Source: Buxus sempervirens (taxonomy: Eukaryota > Streptophyta > Magnoliopsida > Buxales > Buxaceae). Taken from it: 64,000 nt of DNA. Location of the stretch: positions 11,521,402 through 11,585,401 of the forward strand of contig OX387183.1 of assembly GCA_947561395.2 (NCBI GenBank), given 5' to 3'. The position numbers were made by a program, and so were the translations under genes. Within the stretch, counting starts at the first letter, position 1, and each line of letters begins with the position of its first letter. Below the pieces are notes generated by a model, which did not search any database, was not told the origin of the DNA, and was given only the letters and a program-made list of their open reading frames with translations. Positions 43,938 through 56,495 of this stretch are shown piece by piece.

Positions 43938-44861
43938 TGCATCTAAACCAAACTTGAAGCATTCTATTATGTTCTTTGGTCTCTCTTCCTCTGTGCTAAT
44001 TATTGTTATTATGATTATTATTATTATTTTCAGAAATTTGGATTTCACTTGTTTGGTGGAGAGCTTGTGTACGGACATTAGTTGTTTGAATAATGCCAGT
44101 CTTTGTGTTTAACATTTTAATGGTTTTTTGTGATTTTCTTAAAAAAAAAATAACATTACTTAATTCTTGATAATTAGAAAGTAGTGATACTTTTTTTAAA
44201 ATAATTGAGAATAACCGTCTACAAATATTTCTTCAGAAAATTCCCTTATAAGACTTGTAAACAATTTATTTGTGACCATCTTTTAGCGAGGTTTTTTGTT
44301 TTGGTAAGGAAACCTCAAAAGGAAATTTAATTAACTTTGACTGTTCTTAAATGTGTGGCTCCAATATAATCATTTGTGAGGACTTTTGCTAGAAAATTGG
44401 GTAATTTAGGCAAGGATAATTATCAAGTGCAAAGTTTGCAAGTGAATCCGCCGCAATGTTTGCTTCTTCTGAATCTGTGGACTACTGAGAAGAATTCAAA
44501 CTGAGAACTCAGCTCTTTTCCTTCAGCTATGATACTTGCTAATCAGAGTTCAAACTAACCATGGATTAGTTTATTTAAGGAGATTTCGTGACCTAATTTG
44601 ATTATAACAAATTTGCTGTCTATGCCACATATGCTAATCAGAAACGACACCACCCTTGAAGCCAGGGTGCAGGATTTGCGATGCAGATGATATCCGTTCG
44701 TGTTTCTATCCTTATTCTCAAGGTCGAAAGTAACTGGAGAATGACCCATAAAGTAATATTTGAAGAGATGCATGGGGTTCAGACTTCAGATATTACATCA
44801 GATATCCACTGGTTCATAATATCCACCACCTACTAGTCACTCGCGGGACTCGGTGATCTTA
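43938..44861. other. 3' flank of BAHD copy 2
   Basis: Non-coding, homologous to 6203-7184 but without the AT microsatellite. It carries the AT-rich module at about 44150-44290 (AATTCTTGATAATTAGAAAG). The minus-strand ORF at 44555-44773 lies in this flank and has no counterpart in copy 1. Confidence 0.7.
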
Positions 44862-45060
44862 TGTAACATCCCAAAATTTTTAAATTGTTGCTTTGGACTA
44901 AATGTGGGATTTTTTTTTATACTAATTTTAGCGATTTATTGGTATTTACTAATGAAATTATTTGGCTTAAATTGTAAATTATCTAATGTGTTTTGGATAC
45001 GTAAATAATCATATGGAGACTCCTTTCTAATGTGTTTTGGATACATAAATAATCATAAAT
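44862..45060. mobile_element. Truncated, rearranged copy of the 7185-8470 LTR
   Basis: Starts TGTAACATCCCA exactly where unit Y ends and follows 7185-7330 for about 150 bp, to GGATACGTAAATAATCATAT. A short direct repeat (CTAATGTGTTTTGGATAC) is then followed by unit Z sequence. The right terminus is missing. Confidence 0.65.
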
Positions 45061-45072
45061 AACCATTGGGTG

Positions 45073-45465
45073 AAGTGCTAGTTCTTTCTTTTCTTTCTCC
45101 TCTTGATTAGAACCAGATGTCAAATGGGCCGGGAACAAAATGTTATATGTATTAGGATAGGAAAGGGGGCCTAGCCTATTTATAATATAAGAGTCCTCCC
45201 ATTAAAGACTTCTAATCAGATTAGGATATTATGGAGACTCCTTATCCAACATGATCTCCTGGCCTGCATACGATAATTATCACATTATAATTATACAGAA
45301 AATATCTCTGTGTACGTAACTAATTAAGGTGCACCAAACCCAATTAAATTGATCACATACGTAATATTGGGCTAACCGTACTATCATCACAGATTATATA
45401 TTCAACTTATTTTTATAAAACCAAAATACAATTAATGTGAGCCTACATAAAGGAAAATTCTAACA
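45073..45465 (-). mobile_element. Truncated solo-LTR-like fragment, second copy
   Basis: Matches the right part of 18594-19097 (CTATTTATAATATAAGAGTC, AATTGATCACA words). On the minus strand it begins TGTTAGAATTTTCC. It is cut on its left side next to the truncated LTR at 44862. Confidence 0.55.
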
Positions 45466-45667
45466 CCTTCATCAAATTTAATCCCAATAAAAAACAATCT
45501 TCAATTTAATCACTTAGAAATCAGAAAGAGTGAGGTGAGTAGTGAACAACCCTAAGAGATTAGAAAGAACAAGAATCAATGTTGTTGTGTCCAGCCACGA
45601 GCACGGCAAAACAAGCAACCTCCATGATCACTTACAGAACTCCCCTTATTTTCATTGAAAACTCTTA

Positions 45668-46367
45668 GGTTGTGCTTGGAGCCTTGGATTTGGGAAGAAA
45701 AGAAAAGAAACTTTAAAAGGAAATGAAAAAAAGAGAAAAGAAAAGAAAAATACTGATTTTCTTTTCTTTTCCGATATTTGGATGAGATGAGAAATAGGAA
45801 GAAAAGAAAAATATATTTTAGTAAGATGATGGGTTGGGGTGGTGAGCGAGTGAGGGTGGGCGGGTGCTTGTAGAGTTGGTGGAGTGGCAGGGACGGCGAC
45901 AATAATGGTGGTGGTGGCAGCTACTGGTGGGCGGTGGCGGCAGCTGGTGGTGGTGGGTGGTGTGGTAGCGGTAGGTGGTGGTGGGTGGTGGGTGGTGATG
46001 GCGGCAAATGGTGGTGGTAGCAGGTGATAGTAGTGGTGGTGGTGGTTGGCGGTGGTGGGGGGTGGTGATGGGTGGTGGTGGTCGGCAGTGGTGGGTGGTG
46101 GTGATTGTTGTTGGTGGGTTGTGGTGGTGGTGGATGATGCTAGTGATGAGATGGGTGGGTGGTGTGAATAGTAATAAGTGATGGTAAATTTTCTTTTCTT
46201 TCAAAATTCTTATCTTTTTGTAAGAAATTTTTTTTACATTGGAGAGAAATAGGGAAAGAAAATTTGGAGAGAAAATCTTATTTTCCTTCGTTAAACTAAA
46301 CAAGAGAAAAGAAAATTTTAACATTTTTTTTTCTTCTCTCCCCAAATCCAGGGTTCCAAATACAGCT
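45668..46367. mobile_element. 700-bp TTA-flanked element with GGT-rich core
   Basis: Imperfect inverted ends: GGTTGTGCTTGGAGCCTTGG at the left and, reversed, AGCTGTATTTGGAACCCTGG at the right, continuing through GATTTGG. TTA on both sides (45665-45667, 46368-46370), a PIF/Harbinger-like 3-bp duplication. Units X and Y lack it at this place. The core, about 45830-46150, is a GGTGGT/GGTGGTGG minisatellite; the minus-strand ORFs over it (Thr/His/Pro-rich) are artefacts. Confidence 0.7.
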
Positions 46368-46370
46368 TTA

Positions 46371-47839
46371 CTGATATGAGTTATATGTAAAGCATGGTAA
46401 AAATGTCTAGCCCAGCAAGGAGATGATTAAGATGAAAAATAGAACCAAAACAATAATTATCCCATCAAAGTAAAAGAGACGGGTTCGAAACTCTTGCAAC
46501 TCCTAGAGCTAGTGTCACAAAATAATGTTTGAAGCCATATCTTAATAATCAGGTTCTTTTATTAAGATAAGAAAATCAACCCCATTATCATCACCCTGGT
46601 CCGTAATTTCCTTTCGAGGTGACATAAAGATGGCTGCACTATCTTTTTACTGTGATAATCAAATCAAAAATTTCATCAAAAAAAAAAAAAATCAAATCAA
46701 ATATTGTTGAGTCTCTGCGTTGATCATTGCGATTATTTTAGGGACCCACCAACCAATCAATTGGCATTCCACGTCATACACGTCGGTCTGTTTGTGCTAT
46801 CACGTGTTTCCGTTCACGCTGACTGATAAACGTCGAGTTTTCTACAGGAGACCGTGAAACTGTCACGGAAATATATTCAACAGTTTTTCATGTAATTTTT
46901 TTTTAGTCAAGCAGTTTTTCTTGTAAGGAGTATTCATTGAACTCGGTACGCATTTATTGGGAATAGCTCTATAGGGAAATCAAGCCAAGAATATCCTGAT
47001 GGCCTAATAGAAGCATGAAAAAAGGACGTACATGTGGAAAGATTATGAGGATAAGTAAGGTGATTAACTGAGGGAGAGTCCATATCCCTGGTTTTCAACG
47101 TTCTCTTAGATTAGATATTTAGAAGCCTCGACTATGCTTCTCTATAAAAATCCATATGTAAGAAATCCTATGGAGGATGAGGGGAATCTAATTAGCTCTG
47201 TTTTTGTCATAGGTCTGTTTTAAATGCATATTTAAAATAAAATAAAATAAAGAAAAAAAAAAGTTCTACCCTTTATGCATGGGACGAGCAACGCATATTG
47301 ATATCTCTTATGTGCCTAACTCTTGCTTATCATGAATATTATAGCATTTCACCACGTTTCTTTAGCCGATATCCACAGCGACCTACTCTATGGACACTGA
47401 TCCAATGGTACCCTTTCTCTTTGTGGGTTCCACTCACCTATCAACTAGCATCATACTCATACATAATAGAAAGGCATTTTAATCCCCTCTCTCTCTCTCC
47501 ATCTCCCTCTCCCTTTGCTTCCTCTTCCTTCCTTCTCATTATTATCTCTCTCTTCTTCTCTCTCTCCCCCTTTTCTTCTCTTTTCTTCCTCTTACTACAG
47601 AAAATTTCTCAAAAATCTTAGCAATTTTTTCTTATCATTAATGTGGCTAAGACAAAAGCTCAAAAACAAAAGGGAAAATTAACTTTTAGTGATATTTTTA
47701 TAAATATTTAAATTTCAGTTGGTATTGTTCAAAGTTCTAAGATTTATAAATTAAGTTTTAGTGACATTTCAATGTTACAAAATAAATTATACCCGGAATG
47801 CCCTTTTCTCATTCAATAAACTTGTACCTCTTATGGGGA
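46371..47839. other. Unit Z upstream DNA, non-coding reference for unit Y insertions
   Basis: Continuous copy of the sequence that in unit Y is split among 19735-20298, 24053-24433, 36185-36262, 38962-39146 and 41590-41751. It contains the uninterrupted sites CCACAGCGACCTACTC, ACTCATACATAATAG and GGCTAAGACAAAAGC. CT-rich at 47480-47590. The ORF at 47298-47621 is not conserved. Confidence 0.75.
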
Positions 47840-48026
47840 CTATTTTGGATTAATTGTTCCCTGCGTTTGATGTGGGATGCTTCCACGTGGAACATCCCAT
47901 GGTTGGTCTTTTCAAATTTTGTAAATGCTTTATTATGTCAGACTTACTTAAGAAAACACCAACTGTAATATGCTCTACGTGGGAGCATCCAACATCAATA
48001 GTAGGGAACAATTTATTTCAAAATAG
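47840..48026. mobile_element. 187-bp foldback MITE upstream of the BAHD pseudogene
   Basis: Second copy of the element at 41752-41939 with the same CTATTTTG...CAAAATAG ends. The left arm keeps the G-box CCACGTGG (47883-47890); the right one has changed to CTACGTGGG. Confidence 0.7.
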
Positions 48027-48546
48027 CGAATGATTTCATTCCCCTTTTATTAATTAACTTTTATAAAATGACTTGTACAATAGTATGTACAAAGACCACC
48101 CAATGAAATGATTTATATAACGTTGTTGGAAATATCCAGTCGTTCTTCCAAAAATTGGATTTGTAATAATAAAGTATCACTAAAATTTAATTATATTAAC
48201 AAAGGTTTCCCAAAAGCTAAAAGTTGTAGGCAGAACATTGTGTCTGAATTTTAATTATTTTCATAAAATATTGCCAAAAATTAATTTTCCCTAATGTGCT
48301 ACTAGGAAAATGTAGCCGGAGACAACAATCTCACTTTGACAAGGGAGATGGAAATGAAGATGCGTGTCTCCATCTCCTTTTTTTTACTTTCATTTTTTTT
48401 AACGATCACATGTCGTGTTTTATATCAAATTTCAATGTGATGGTTTCATCGTCACGTCCTTATGCGTGCAAGCTCTCCAAGTTTATCAAGAGAGGTGCCT
48501 GAAACTAACAAAAACAAGAGTTACCGTTTGGAAGGACAGGAAGAAG

Positions 48547-49901
48547 ATGAAGGTTGCCATCGTCTCAAGAGAGATTATCAAACCATCTTCCCCAACTCCC
48601 TCTCACCTTAGAACCATTAAGCTCTCCCTTCTTGACCAGCTCAATCCTCCCCATTACAATACTTTTGTTCTCTTTTACCCTTGTATGAGCAAGCTTGGAA
48701 GAACCCAAACCAACAACAGATCTGATCAGCTCAAGAAGTCCTTATCGGAGGCCTTGTGACAATACTACCCATTTTCTGGAAGGCTCAAAGATGGCTTCTC
48801 CAATATCGACTGTAACGATGAGGGAGCTGATTACATAGAAGCCCATGTCAACTGTGAGCTCTCCAAGTTTTCAGAGAAACCTGAAATTGAGGTACTTAAT
48901 CGTTTCCTACCATATGATTCAGTGAACAGTACTGAACCAGTTCATAGTATAGTTGAATTAGCCATTTAAGCGAACAAGTTCGATTGCGGAGGACTAGTAA
49001 TCGGTATGTGCTTTCTCCACACGATCATTGATGCATCTTCGTTGGGGGCTTTTGTTAAAGATTGGGCCTCGATCAGTCGCGGTTCTACTGAAGCCGTGTC
49101 TCCCATCTTCTTACAAGATTCTTTCTACCCACAAGGGATTTAGATTCATCAAGAAGATTGTTGTCAAGTGAAAATATTAAGTCATCGGAAGCGGAGTTGA
49201 TAGCTACGACCAAGAAAGGAAGGTTTGTGTTTACTGCCTCCAAGTACTGCCAAGCTCTCCAGCAGCGTTGAAGTGGTGTTGTCACTCATCTGTCAACGTA
49301 TCATGGCTGCGTGTAGAGCAAAACCAGGTTCGAAAAGGCTCCCTTCCGTGGCAAGACATATCATCAACATGCGTGAGAAGCTGGTTCCAGCCTTACCAGG
49401 AAACACTATTGGAAATATGATATGGGAGACGACTGCGTCATCGAGAAATGAGAGCGAGAGCAAGTTGGTTGACTTGGTGCTTCTTGGTGCTTCAGCTGAG
49501 AGAAGCTACTGCAAAAATTGACAATGAATATCTAAGAAAATTTCAGGGTGAAGAGGGGAGCTTGAGATTACTTGAAGATGCCGAAGAGGCAGATGAGAAC
49601 TATTCCAAAGAAGAAGAAGTAGATTCATGTGTGTTCAGCAGTGGGTGTAGGTTGGCCTCTCTATGAAGCTGATTTTGGGTGGGGAAAGCCGGGTGGATAA
49701 AGTTATGTGAATATTGAAGCAATCGGGGGAGTCAACAATATTGTGATTTTGAAGGACACCAAACAAGGTGATGGAATAGAAGCATGGGTGATGTTGGATG
49801 AAGAAACAATGGCGGTACTGGAACGTGATGAGGACCTCCTTGCTTTTGCTTTATCCAATCCCAGTGTTGATGGCATCAATTTTAACACATCTTCACTATG
49901 A
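48547..49901 (+). pseudogene. BAHD acyltransferase pseudogene (copy 3)
   Basis: Paralogue of the genes at 4814 and 42552, readable from the [15 protein letters not shown] start to the VDGINFNTSSL end, but with many lesions: a TCA-to-TGA stop at 48757-48759; a CAA-to-TAA stop at 48967-48969; a 1-bp deletion near 49130; a ~46-bp deletion near 49240 removing the SIAALKAKVSDK-type segment; a 10-bp duplication (TTGGTGCTTC) near 49480; and further small changes near 49655 and 49690. The catalytic H..XD region (HTIIDASS, about 49020) and DFGWG (about 49670) are individually intact. It shares most similarity with copy 2, including the G-box MITE upstream, so it probably decayed after duplication of units Y and Z. 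Confidence 0.93.
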
Positions 49902-51388
49902 TGCATCTAAACCAAACTTGAGACATTATATTATGTTCTTGGTCTGTTCCTTTGTGCTAATTATTGTTATTATTATTATTATTATTTTCAGAAATTTGGA
50001 GTTCACCAGTTTAAGTGTAGATCTTGTGTACGGACATTAGTTGTTTGAATAATGCTAGTCTTTGTGTTTAATATTTTAATGGCTAATGCTGGTATTAATA
50101 GTGCCGCGCGCATCATGTCAAAAAGGGAAGTTTGGTTTTTTTGTGATACTCTTTAAAAATAACATTACTTAATTCTTGATAATTAGAAAGTAGTAATACT
50201 TTTTTTTAACATAATTGAGAATAAGTGTTTACAAATTATTTCTTCCAAAACTGCCCTCATAAGACTTGTAAACAATGAATTTGATACCATCTTTTAGCGA
50301 GGTTAAAAGGTCATTCAAGGCCATTTTTGGAGCTGGCGCATGCTTTAGTTAAAGGGGTGAGCATTTGGTACCCACTTTAATGAAATGTAAAACCAGTATT
50401 TTAAAAACGGATCTTCCATTCTCATCACTCTGATTCAGTCTAGTTTAACATTCCCGTTTCACTGTTTTGCTGTGTTGAAATGCATTAGCATTATTTTGGA
50501 AATTTTATGTTAGCTATTGCAGAATTTATTGAATTAATTATGACTAATTTATATTTATTAATTTAATTAATTTGCCTATTTGTAATTTATCTCACATGTT
50601 TCAGATGTAAAAGTATTTTATATTTTGTTTTGGTGACTCTCCATTAATTATTATGGATTTAATTGGTGATTTATTGGAGTTAATTTTAATTCTAGGCTTT
50701 TTCATATTAATATATGCAGTTATGCATGTGGTTGCTATTAGTGTAGGGACTAACTTGATATTTTACTAGGATAAGTATTATATTATTTTAGATTATTATT
50801 ATGCTAATTTTGTTGTAAATATTATAATTATTTGTTTTATATTTAAACAGGTGCAAAATTAGGATCTGCTTAAGTATTGGTGCAGCACCTTTGAATTGTT
50901 TTGCTGATTTGGACTGTAGAGGATTACTTATAGGCAAAACTACTTTTACTCTCTCTTTCTTCTCATCTACTCTTTTAGTGATTTGACGGGTTATATGATA
51001 TGTATGAATTTTTCTAAAGTGTCGATACATGGAATCATTTTCAATGGGTTTATCTTAAACTCTCTGAACAGTCTACAGAATACGACTATTTTCTCATTCT
51101 CTTCTAGTTATCTTCATTTTCCTTTGAGTTTTTAGAAACTAGAGAGAGTGCTTTTGTTCTGCGGGTGATGGAATTACTGCTAGCCAAGACGGTTTGTTGC
51201 GTGACTGTGTGGTTTTTATCTACTTGTGAGTGAGTTGGTTTTGGGGTTGTTTTACTCTGTCAAGAATGGGGATTAGTGGGACTTGGTTTCTGCACAAATT
51301 CATGGTAAGTCATCATTTATTTTTTATTTAAGCATGCTAAATGGTGTGATTATATACGTATGATGTTCTATTATTAGGTTTTTGAATG
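49902..51388. other. 3' flank of pseudogene and unassigned AT-rich DNA
   Basis: 49902-50300 matches the 3' flanks of copies 1 and 2, including the AT-rich module (about 50160-50280). Beyond that, 50300-51388 is non-coding and AT-rich; it may belong to an old LTR-like sequence (ACTTTTTCTCTC and ATTTAAGCATGCTAAATGG stretches resemble 8140-8200), but I cannot place borders. Confidence 0.5.
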
Positions 51389-52271
51389 TGTCATGCCCCA
51401 AATTCCACTATGTGTATTACGATACACAAGTTGGACCGAGTGTGACCTTTGCTCGTAAGCGAATCCAAAAATGCAATTAATTTACAATAATTGCTAGAAA
51501 ACTTCATTCAATGTTTCACCAACCAGAGTTACAGTGAAAATTAAAACCAAATAAACCAAAATTAAAGCAAATCAAACCATGAGTCACTGCAATTACAACG
51601 ATCTCAATTACAAACCAAATGTCATACAAAGAAGACATCCATCCACCTAACAAAGGTCCACTCTATAGTTTCACATCTAAATAATGATCACAAGTAATTG
51701 AAAGAAAGTTTCCCAACATTCCCAAATCAACTTGATCACTTCCTTCCATTACCTCTAGGTTGCTGGTTTCCTGAAAATGGAAAAGGGGTGAGTTACACAA
51801 CTCAGTGAGGTTAATATATCTCATATGAAAATATGCATAATATCTCTATTATAATAATAATACACCAAATACGTATAGCATTTTTAACAATAGTTATTCT
51901 ACGTTTTTCCAAAATTTCATTCATATGGGTAGTACACTACATATAGTATAAGAAATAAGGGAACATGCTTTTCTATCAAATATAAACCATTGCCTTCAAA
52001 TTAATTACAAACTAAAATATAAAGTAACACAGTAATAAATAATGCTAAGTAGTTAAATAAAAATGATGAATTAAAATGATAAGTACAATTAAATCTAAAC
52101 CATATAATCATCATCACACTCCCAGTAGGCATCCCACACTGGGTATTCAACTAGGTATGTCCCTAGGAGTACAATCATCCCAGTAGATAATCCCTGCTAG
52201 ATATTTAACTAGCGCGTGGCCTAGCACTAGAAGGACTATCATACGATCTTTGACGAGTTTCTCATACCAGG

Positions 52272-55058
52272 TGTGAGACATGGAAAAATCACCGAGGTGA
52301 TCCCCTTCGATCAACACACGGGCTCAACATAAAACATGGGAGTCGCCACCATTCAAGTTTAGGGTGTGAATGGACACCTAAAGATTAAAAATAAGCAAAA
52401 AGAGCTAAAAGGCAAATACTAGAGTAAAAATAACCCTACTTGAAAATCAAATCCAGAGATGGGTAAGGGGATTAGATTATAAACGGGAGAAGGTGTTAAG
52501 CACCCCCATTCACCCATACAAGGTAGTTGCCAAGTGTTGTTCATGCAAAAAAAGTAAGAAAACTTGCTAAAATCATTAAAAACTTTAAAAAAGAATTAAA
52601 CAAATGTGTGATATCTTCACATGAAAAATCCAAATGGATTCCAGATCCTCTTTTATGTCAATATCACTTCTGGAATACCAACAATAAATAGAAATCAAAA
52701 CAAAGATTGCACAAAGCCAAGTTGAATCAAATCTAGAAAATTCGGTAAAAGATAATGCCATTTGTCTTGAAATCATTAAAATCCAATTTTAAATTGAACC
52801 AAACCAAATCCATTTGAAAGATTATGGTAAATAATAGTCTCATGCAAAGTTTTACTTAAATCCGGTTGAAATTCTAGGAGTTATGCCTCTTTTAAAGTTG
52901 CTGCTGGAGATAATTAAAAGTGACAAGTAGGCAAGTTTGGAAAATCATCTAGAAAAATCGGCTCCATATAAATCCATGAAATTTAGTATGAATGAAGTAT
53001 GTATGGCCATCTTTTAAAAAAAACTAGCCTCATACAAAAATTCATTCGGACGTGCCTTGGGTGGACTCCCGAATAGGCCTCGAGGATCACAAATTAACCC
53101 AGAAAAATGCTGTTAAGCAGTTTTGAGTAAATTTGTTACGCACGACTCAAATTAAATCCAAAAAATATGAAACCAACTGGATTTGAAAATAGACTTGTAA
53201 AGGAGTGCCCAGAAATAAGAATCACTCGAATCAGATTTAAAACAAGCAGATGGCGCCCATTCGAAGTGATAGGGTCAACAGTTTGACCTGAACTGACCTA
53301 TCAACTTCGACAGAATGGTGTCAACAATCTGCTACATAAAATTGATGAAATTTGGTAGGCATAAACTAGACAGCCTCACCTTTCCCATGGCTCTGGAATC
53401 ACTCCAAAATTCATCCGGATGATGAAGTTATGAATGCCCGAAGTTGGGGTATAGCTACTGTCAAGTTAAGCCTTTTTTGAATAAAACCAAACCAAAACAG
53501 TGATAAAGTGTGTGTAATCCGTGCAAGATGAATCAAAATTCTTTGAAAATCATTTAAAAACATCCCAAAATTGCTTGGGGCTATTTATTTCATATTTATC
53601 ACAACAAATGCAATAAATCCGAAATATGAGCCTATCCCGCCAAAATCACGTGCTATGTGTGTGTAAGTGTAAAAATCATTCCAACAACATAGCAAAGATA
53701 GCATGCATTCATATCAATCAAAATAGGGTTCTAAAAACAACCTAGGGTTCCGTTCCCTTATCGTTTCCCTTAGTTCTCTCTCCCCGTTAAACACGGTTCT
53801 TCGAGATAATCTTGAGGTACTTTGAATAGGAAACGGTTTTCATAGAATCAAAGGCTTATTCAACAAGAGGTTTTAATTCTAAGGTCAATCCTCAGCCTCG
53901 TTTCTCCTAGATCCTGCTTTCACGTTTTACGGCTAGGGGGAGTCTTGAGATACTTTGAGTAGAGGAAGGGTTTTCACACACATATTACGCCTTATTCTAC
54001 AGAAAGGTAGAAGAAGAGATCTAGATCTAGAATGTAAAAACAGAAAATTAAAGAGAGGTTTGAGGCTTATCTGGGTTCTGGAGGCAGTCCGGCAGCGGTT
54101 ATCTTCTTCACTCGGAGCTCTTTAATCTCCAACTTATGGCCTTTTGCTTGAGGAGGAGCCTCCTATTTATAGGCAAAGGCTAGGGTTAGAGTTTTCATGA
54201 TGCTAGACACAAAATGATGTCCAGAGCCCCCTTCACTTAACCCTAAGGCTATTTCTGAGATTTCCACTCTTTTAATGAAGGATATGATGGTAAAAAGTGA
54301 AAACTCTCGGAAAACCCTAATTTTGAGCAAAAAGCTTGTATCCGACATCTCAGGTCGGATACAAGGGAACCTATTTGTATTCGACATTATCTGTCGGATA
54401 TAATAAGGATCTTTTGTATTCGACATTATCTGTCGGATACAATAAAGATGTTTTGTATTCGACATTATCTGTCGGATACAAGGAAAGAAGCCTTTTTTTT
54501 TTGAATTTTAACATAGGCAATACTTATTTACATGTAATATCATTTAAGTAAATGTCCTCGTATTTTTTAATCTCCATTTACTTAAGATATTACATGTAAA
54601 TAAGCAAACACCCCCCTCCCCCAATTTGAATCCATTAAAAATAGTTCCAAACCTAAATTCCAAGTGAATAAAAAGTCAACTTTCCAGTTCTAGGCAAAAT
54701 TCCAATTTTTCAGGTCCGGTAAAAAGATTCAACATGTTAAAACCAAGGTATTCGTCAAGATTTAAAATCTTAAAAAATTCTTTTATGCAATAGCGTGGCT
54801 AAAAACCTGATTACCGGGAAAAATTATCTTGAAATCTGGCTTTAAAAAATATTTCATTTTCTGGGGTCTAAAGTCAACAAAATTCAACCGGAAAAAGTTT
54901 GACTTTGCACAAAAGATTGAATTCGGGCCTTTTTCTTTACGGTTTTGGATTCAAATGGGTTAAGGATCTCAAACCCAATGCAAAGAAATGAAAATTCCAA
55001 TAAAATATTTCTCTCTTTTAAGATTTATCAAAAATCGTGCAATTTTGGGGTGTCTACA
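52272..55058 (-). mobile_element. Solo LTR (Tat/Ogre-like), nested, minus orientation
   Basis: 2787-bp third member of the family at 36263 and 39147. Plus-strand ends are TGTGAGACATGG and GGGGTGTCTACA, flanked by CCAGG at 52267-52271 and 55059-55063, a perfect duplication. It contains GGGAGTCGCCACC at 52348-52360 and the palindrome array at 54338-54479. Between array and LTR start it has about 580 bp, much longer than in the other two copies, so it is a distinct subtype. No coding capacity. Confidence 0.87.
54338..54479. repeat. Four spaced CCGACA...TGTCGG palindromes in the LTR
   Basis: Third instance. The last three units are nearly identical (GTATTCGACATTATCTGTCGG then ATA), pointing to homogenisation by local duplication. 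Confidence 0.85.
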
Positions 55059-55748
55059 CCAGGTACTCAACTAGTGGTCAATACCACTAGGAATACTATC
55101 ACATCCTAACCCCATCGGTTATCCATGCTCGGTACTCAAATAGTGTAAAAACTAGGAGTACAATCTCAATTAAGCACAATATCCCAGTGGTTACACTCCA
55201 ATGCGTACTCAACTAGTAAAACACTTGGAGTACTCATATATCATACCTCCAACCATATTAGGTTAAATCTCAATGTTAACGTATGTCACCATCATCTGAT
55301 TACCATTACATGCTAAAATGTATTCATGTGAAGACAAAAGTAAGAAATTCATGCTAGGATAAATAAGAAGTTCATGAATAAGAGTAAACAGATGTTGTTG
55401 ACCTGATCTCATGATAGTTTACTGAATTGTGCTAAAAATATTTAAAGCCACTTACAGTAAAAAGTGACCATAGCTTTGTGATGTGGAGATAAAATTTATC
55501 AGTCATGCATGTGATAACTAAATTAAACATAAATAAGTCATGGCTGACACTTGAATTCCCATGTGGTTATTAAATGAAGACAAAAGAGAGATCCTGATAA
55601 AAAAAGACCATGACAAGACATGGCGTCATGGTTTGCACATGGGTAAAACCATGATGAAAGAAATACCATGGCAAGACCATGGTATCATGGCTTTGCACAT
55701 GGGTAAGACCATGATACAATAAATAGCATGGAAATGTATTGTATTACC

Positions 55749-56495
55749 TAGGGCTGCAACTCAGTGTGGTTTGGATTGGGTTGGCCTCAACCCAAGACCA
55801 AACGTAGGTTTCTCATGGTAGGCCCAAAACCGAACCGAACCAACCTTCGAACCGAAGTAACCAAACGAAACACTGAACTGATTATTATTAGAAAACCCGT
55901 AACCGAAACCGAGCCGAATTACTAATTTGGTTTAGTTTGGGTCATTTTCACATATTAAAACTTGTTGATTTGGCTACACTATTGATTCGTGTGATCAAAG
56001 AACCGGAATCTTGAAGTGACTCCAAGATCCACACTAGATGAAAAGAGAAAAGACTTTCACCCTTGAAAAATTACATAAGTACATTTCTCCAGTAAACTTA
56101 TTTGTCCAGTATCCTTCCTCCTTCCTCCCTCACCTGTTGTTGACGAAGCCTAGACCATTACATCTTTAAATAGCGACTATAGCGTTATACACATGTTACA
56201 CTTTGTACAAACTACAATGACTTATAAAATAATAACAATTATTTATTATTTTATAAGTTAAATTGTATTATTAAAGAACTTATGTCTATTATATATTTTA
56301 TATCTACTATTATATTTTGGTTCGGTTCAGTTAAATCAAACCTTCAACCCAAAACCAAAGCAAACATAAATCGGTTCTATATTTTTAGAACCAAAACCTA
56401 CCCAAAGACTTAATAACCCAAACCAAACCAACCCAACCCAAAGTCGGTTTGGATTGGTTCGGTTTCGGTTTTAACCGACCCAAGTTGTAGCCCTA
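55749..56495. mobile_element. hAT-type non-autonomous element
   Basis: 747 bp. Ends TAGGGCTGCAACT (left) and, reversed, TAGGGCTACAACT (right), typical of plant hAT elements. The flanking 8-mers GTATTACC (55741-55748) and GTATCATC (56496-56503) match at 6 of 8, a decayed 8-bp duplication. The arms are full of GGTTTGG/CCAAACC words. No transposase. Confidence 0.7.

Noticed and set aside
45818..46345. 175-aa minus-strand His/Pro/Thr-rich ORF
   Set aside because: Produced by the GGTGGT minisatellite inside a transposable element; not a plausible protein.
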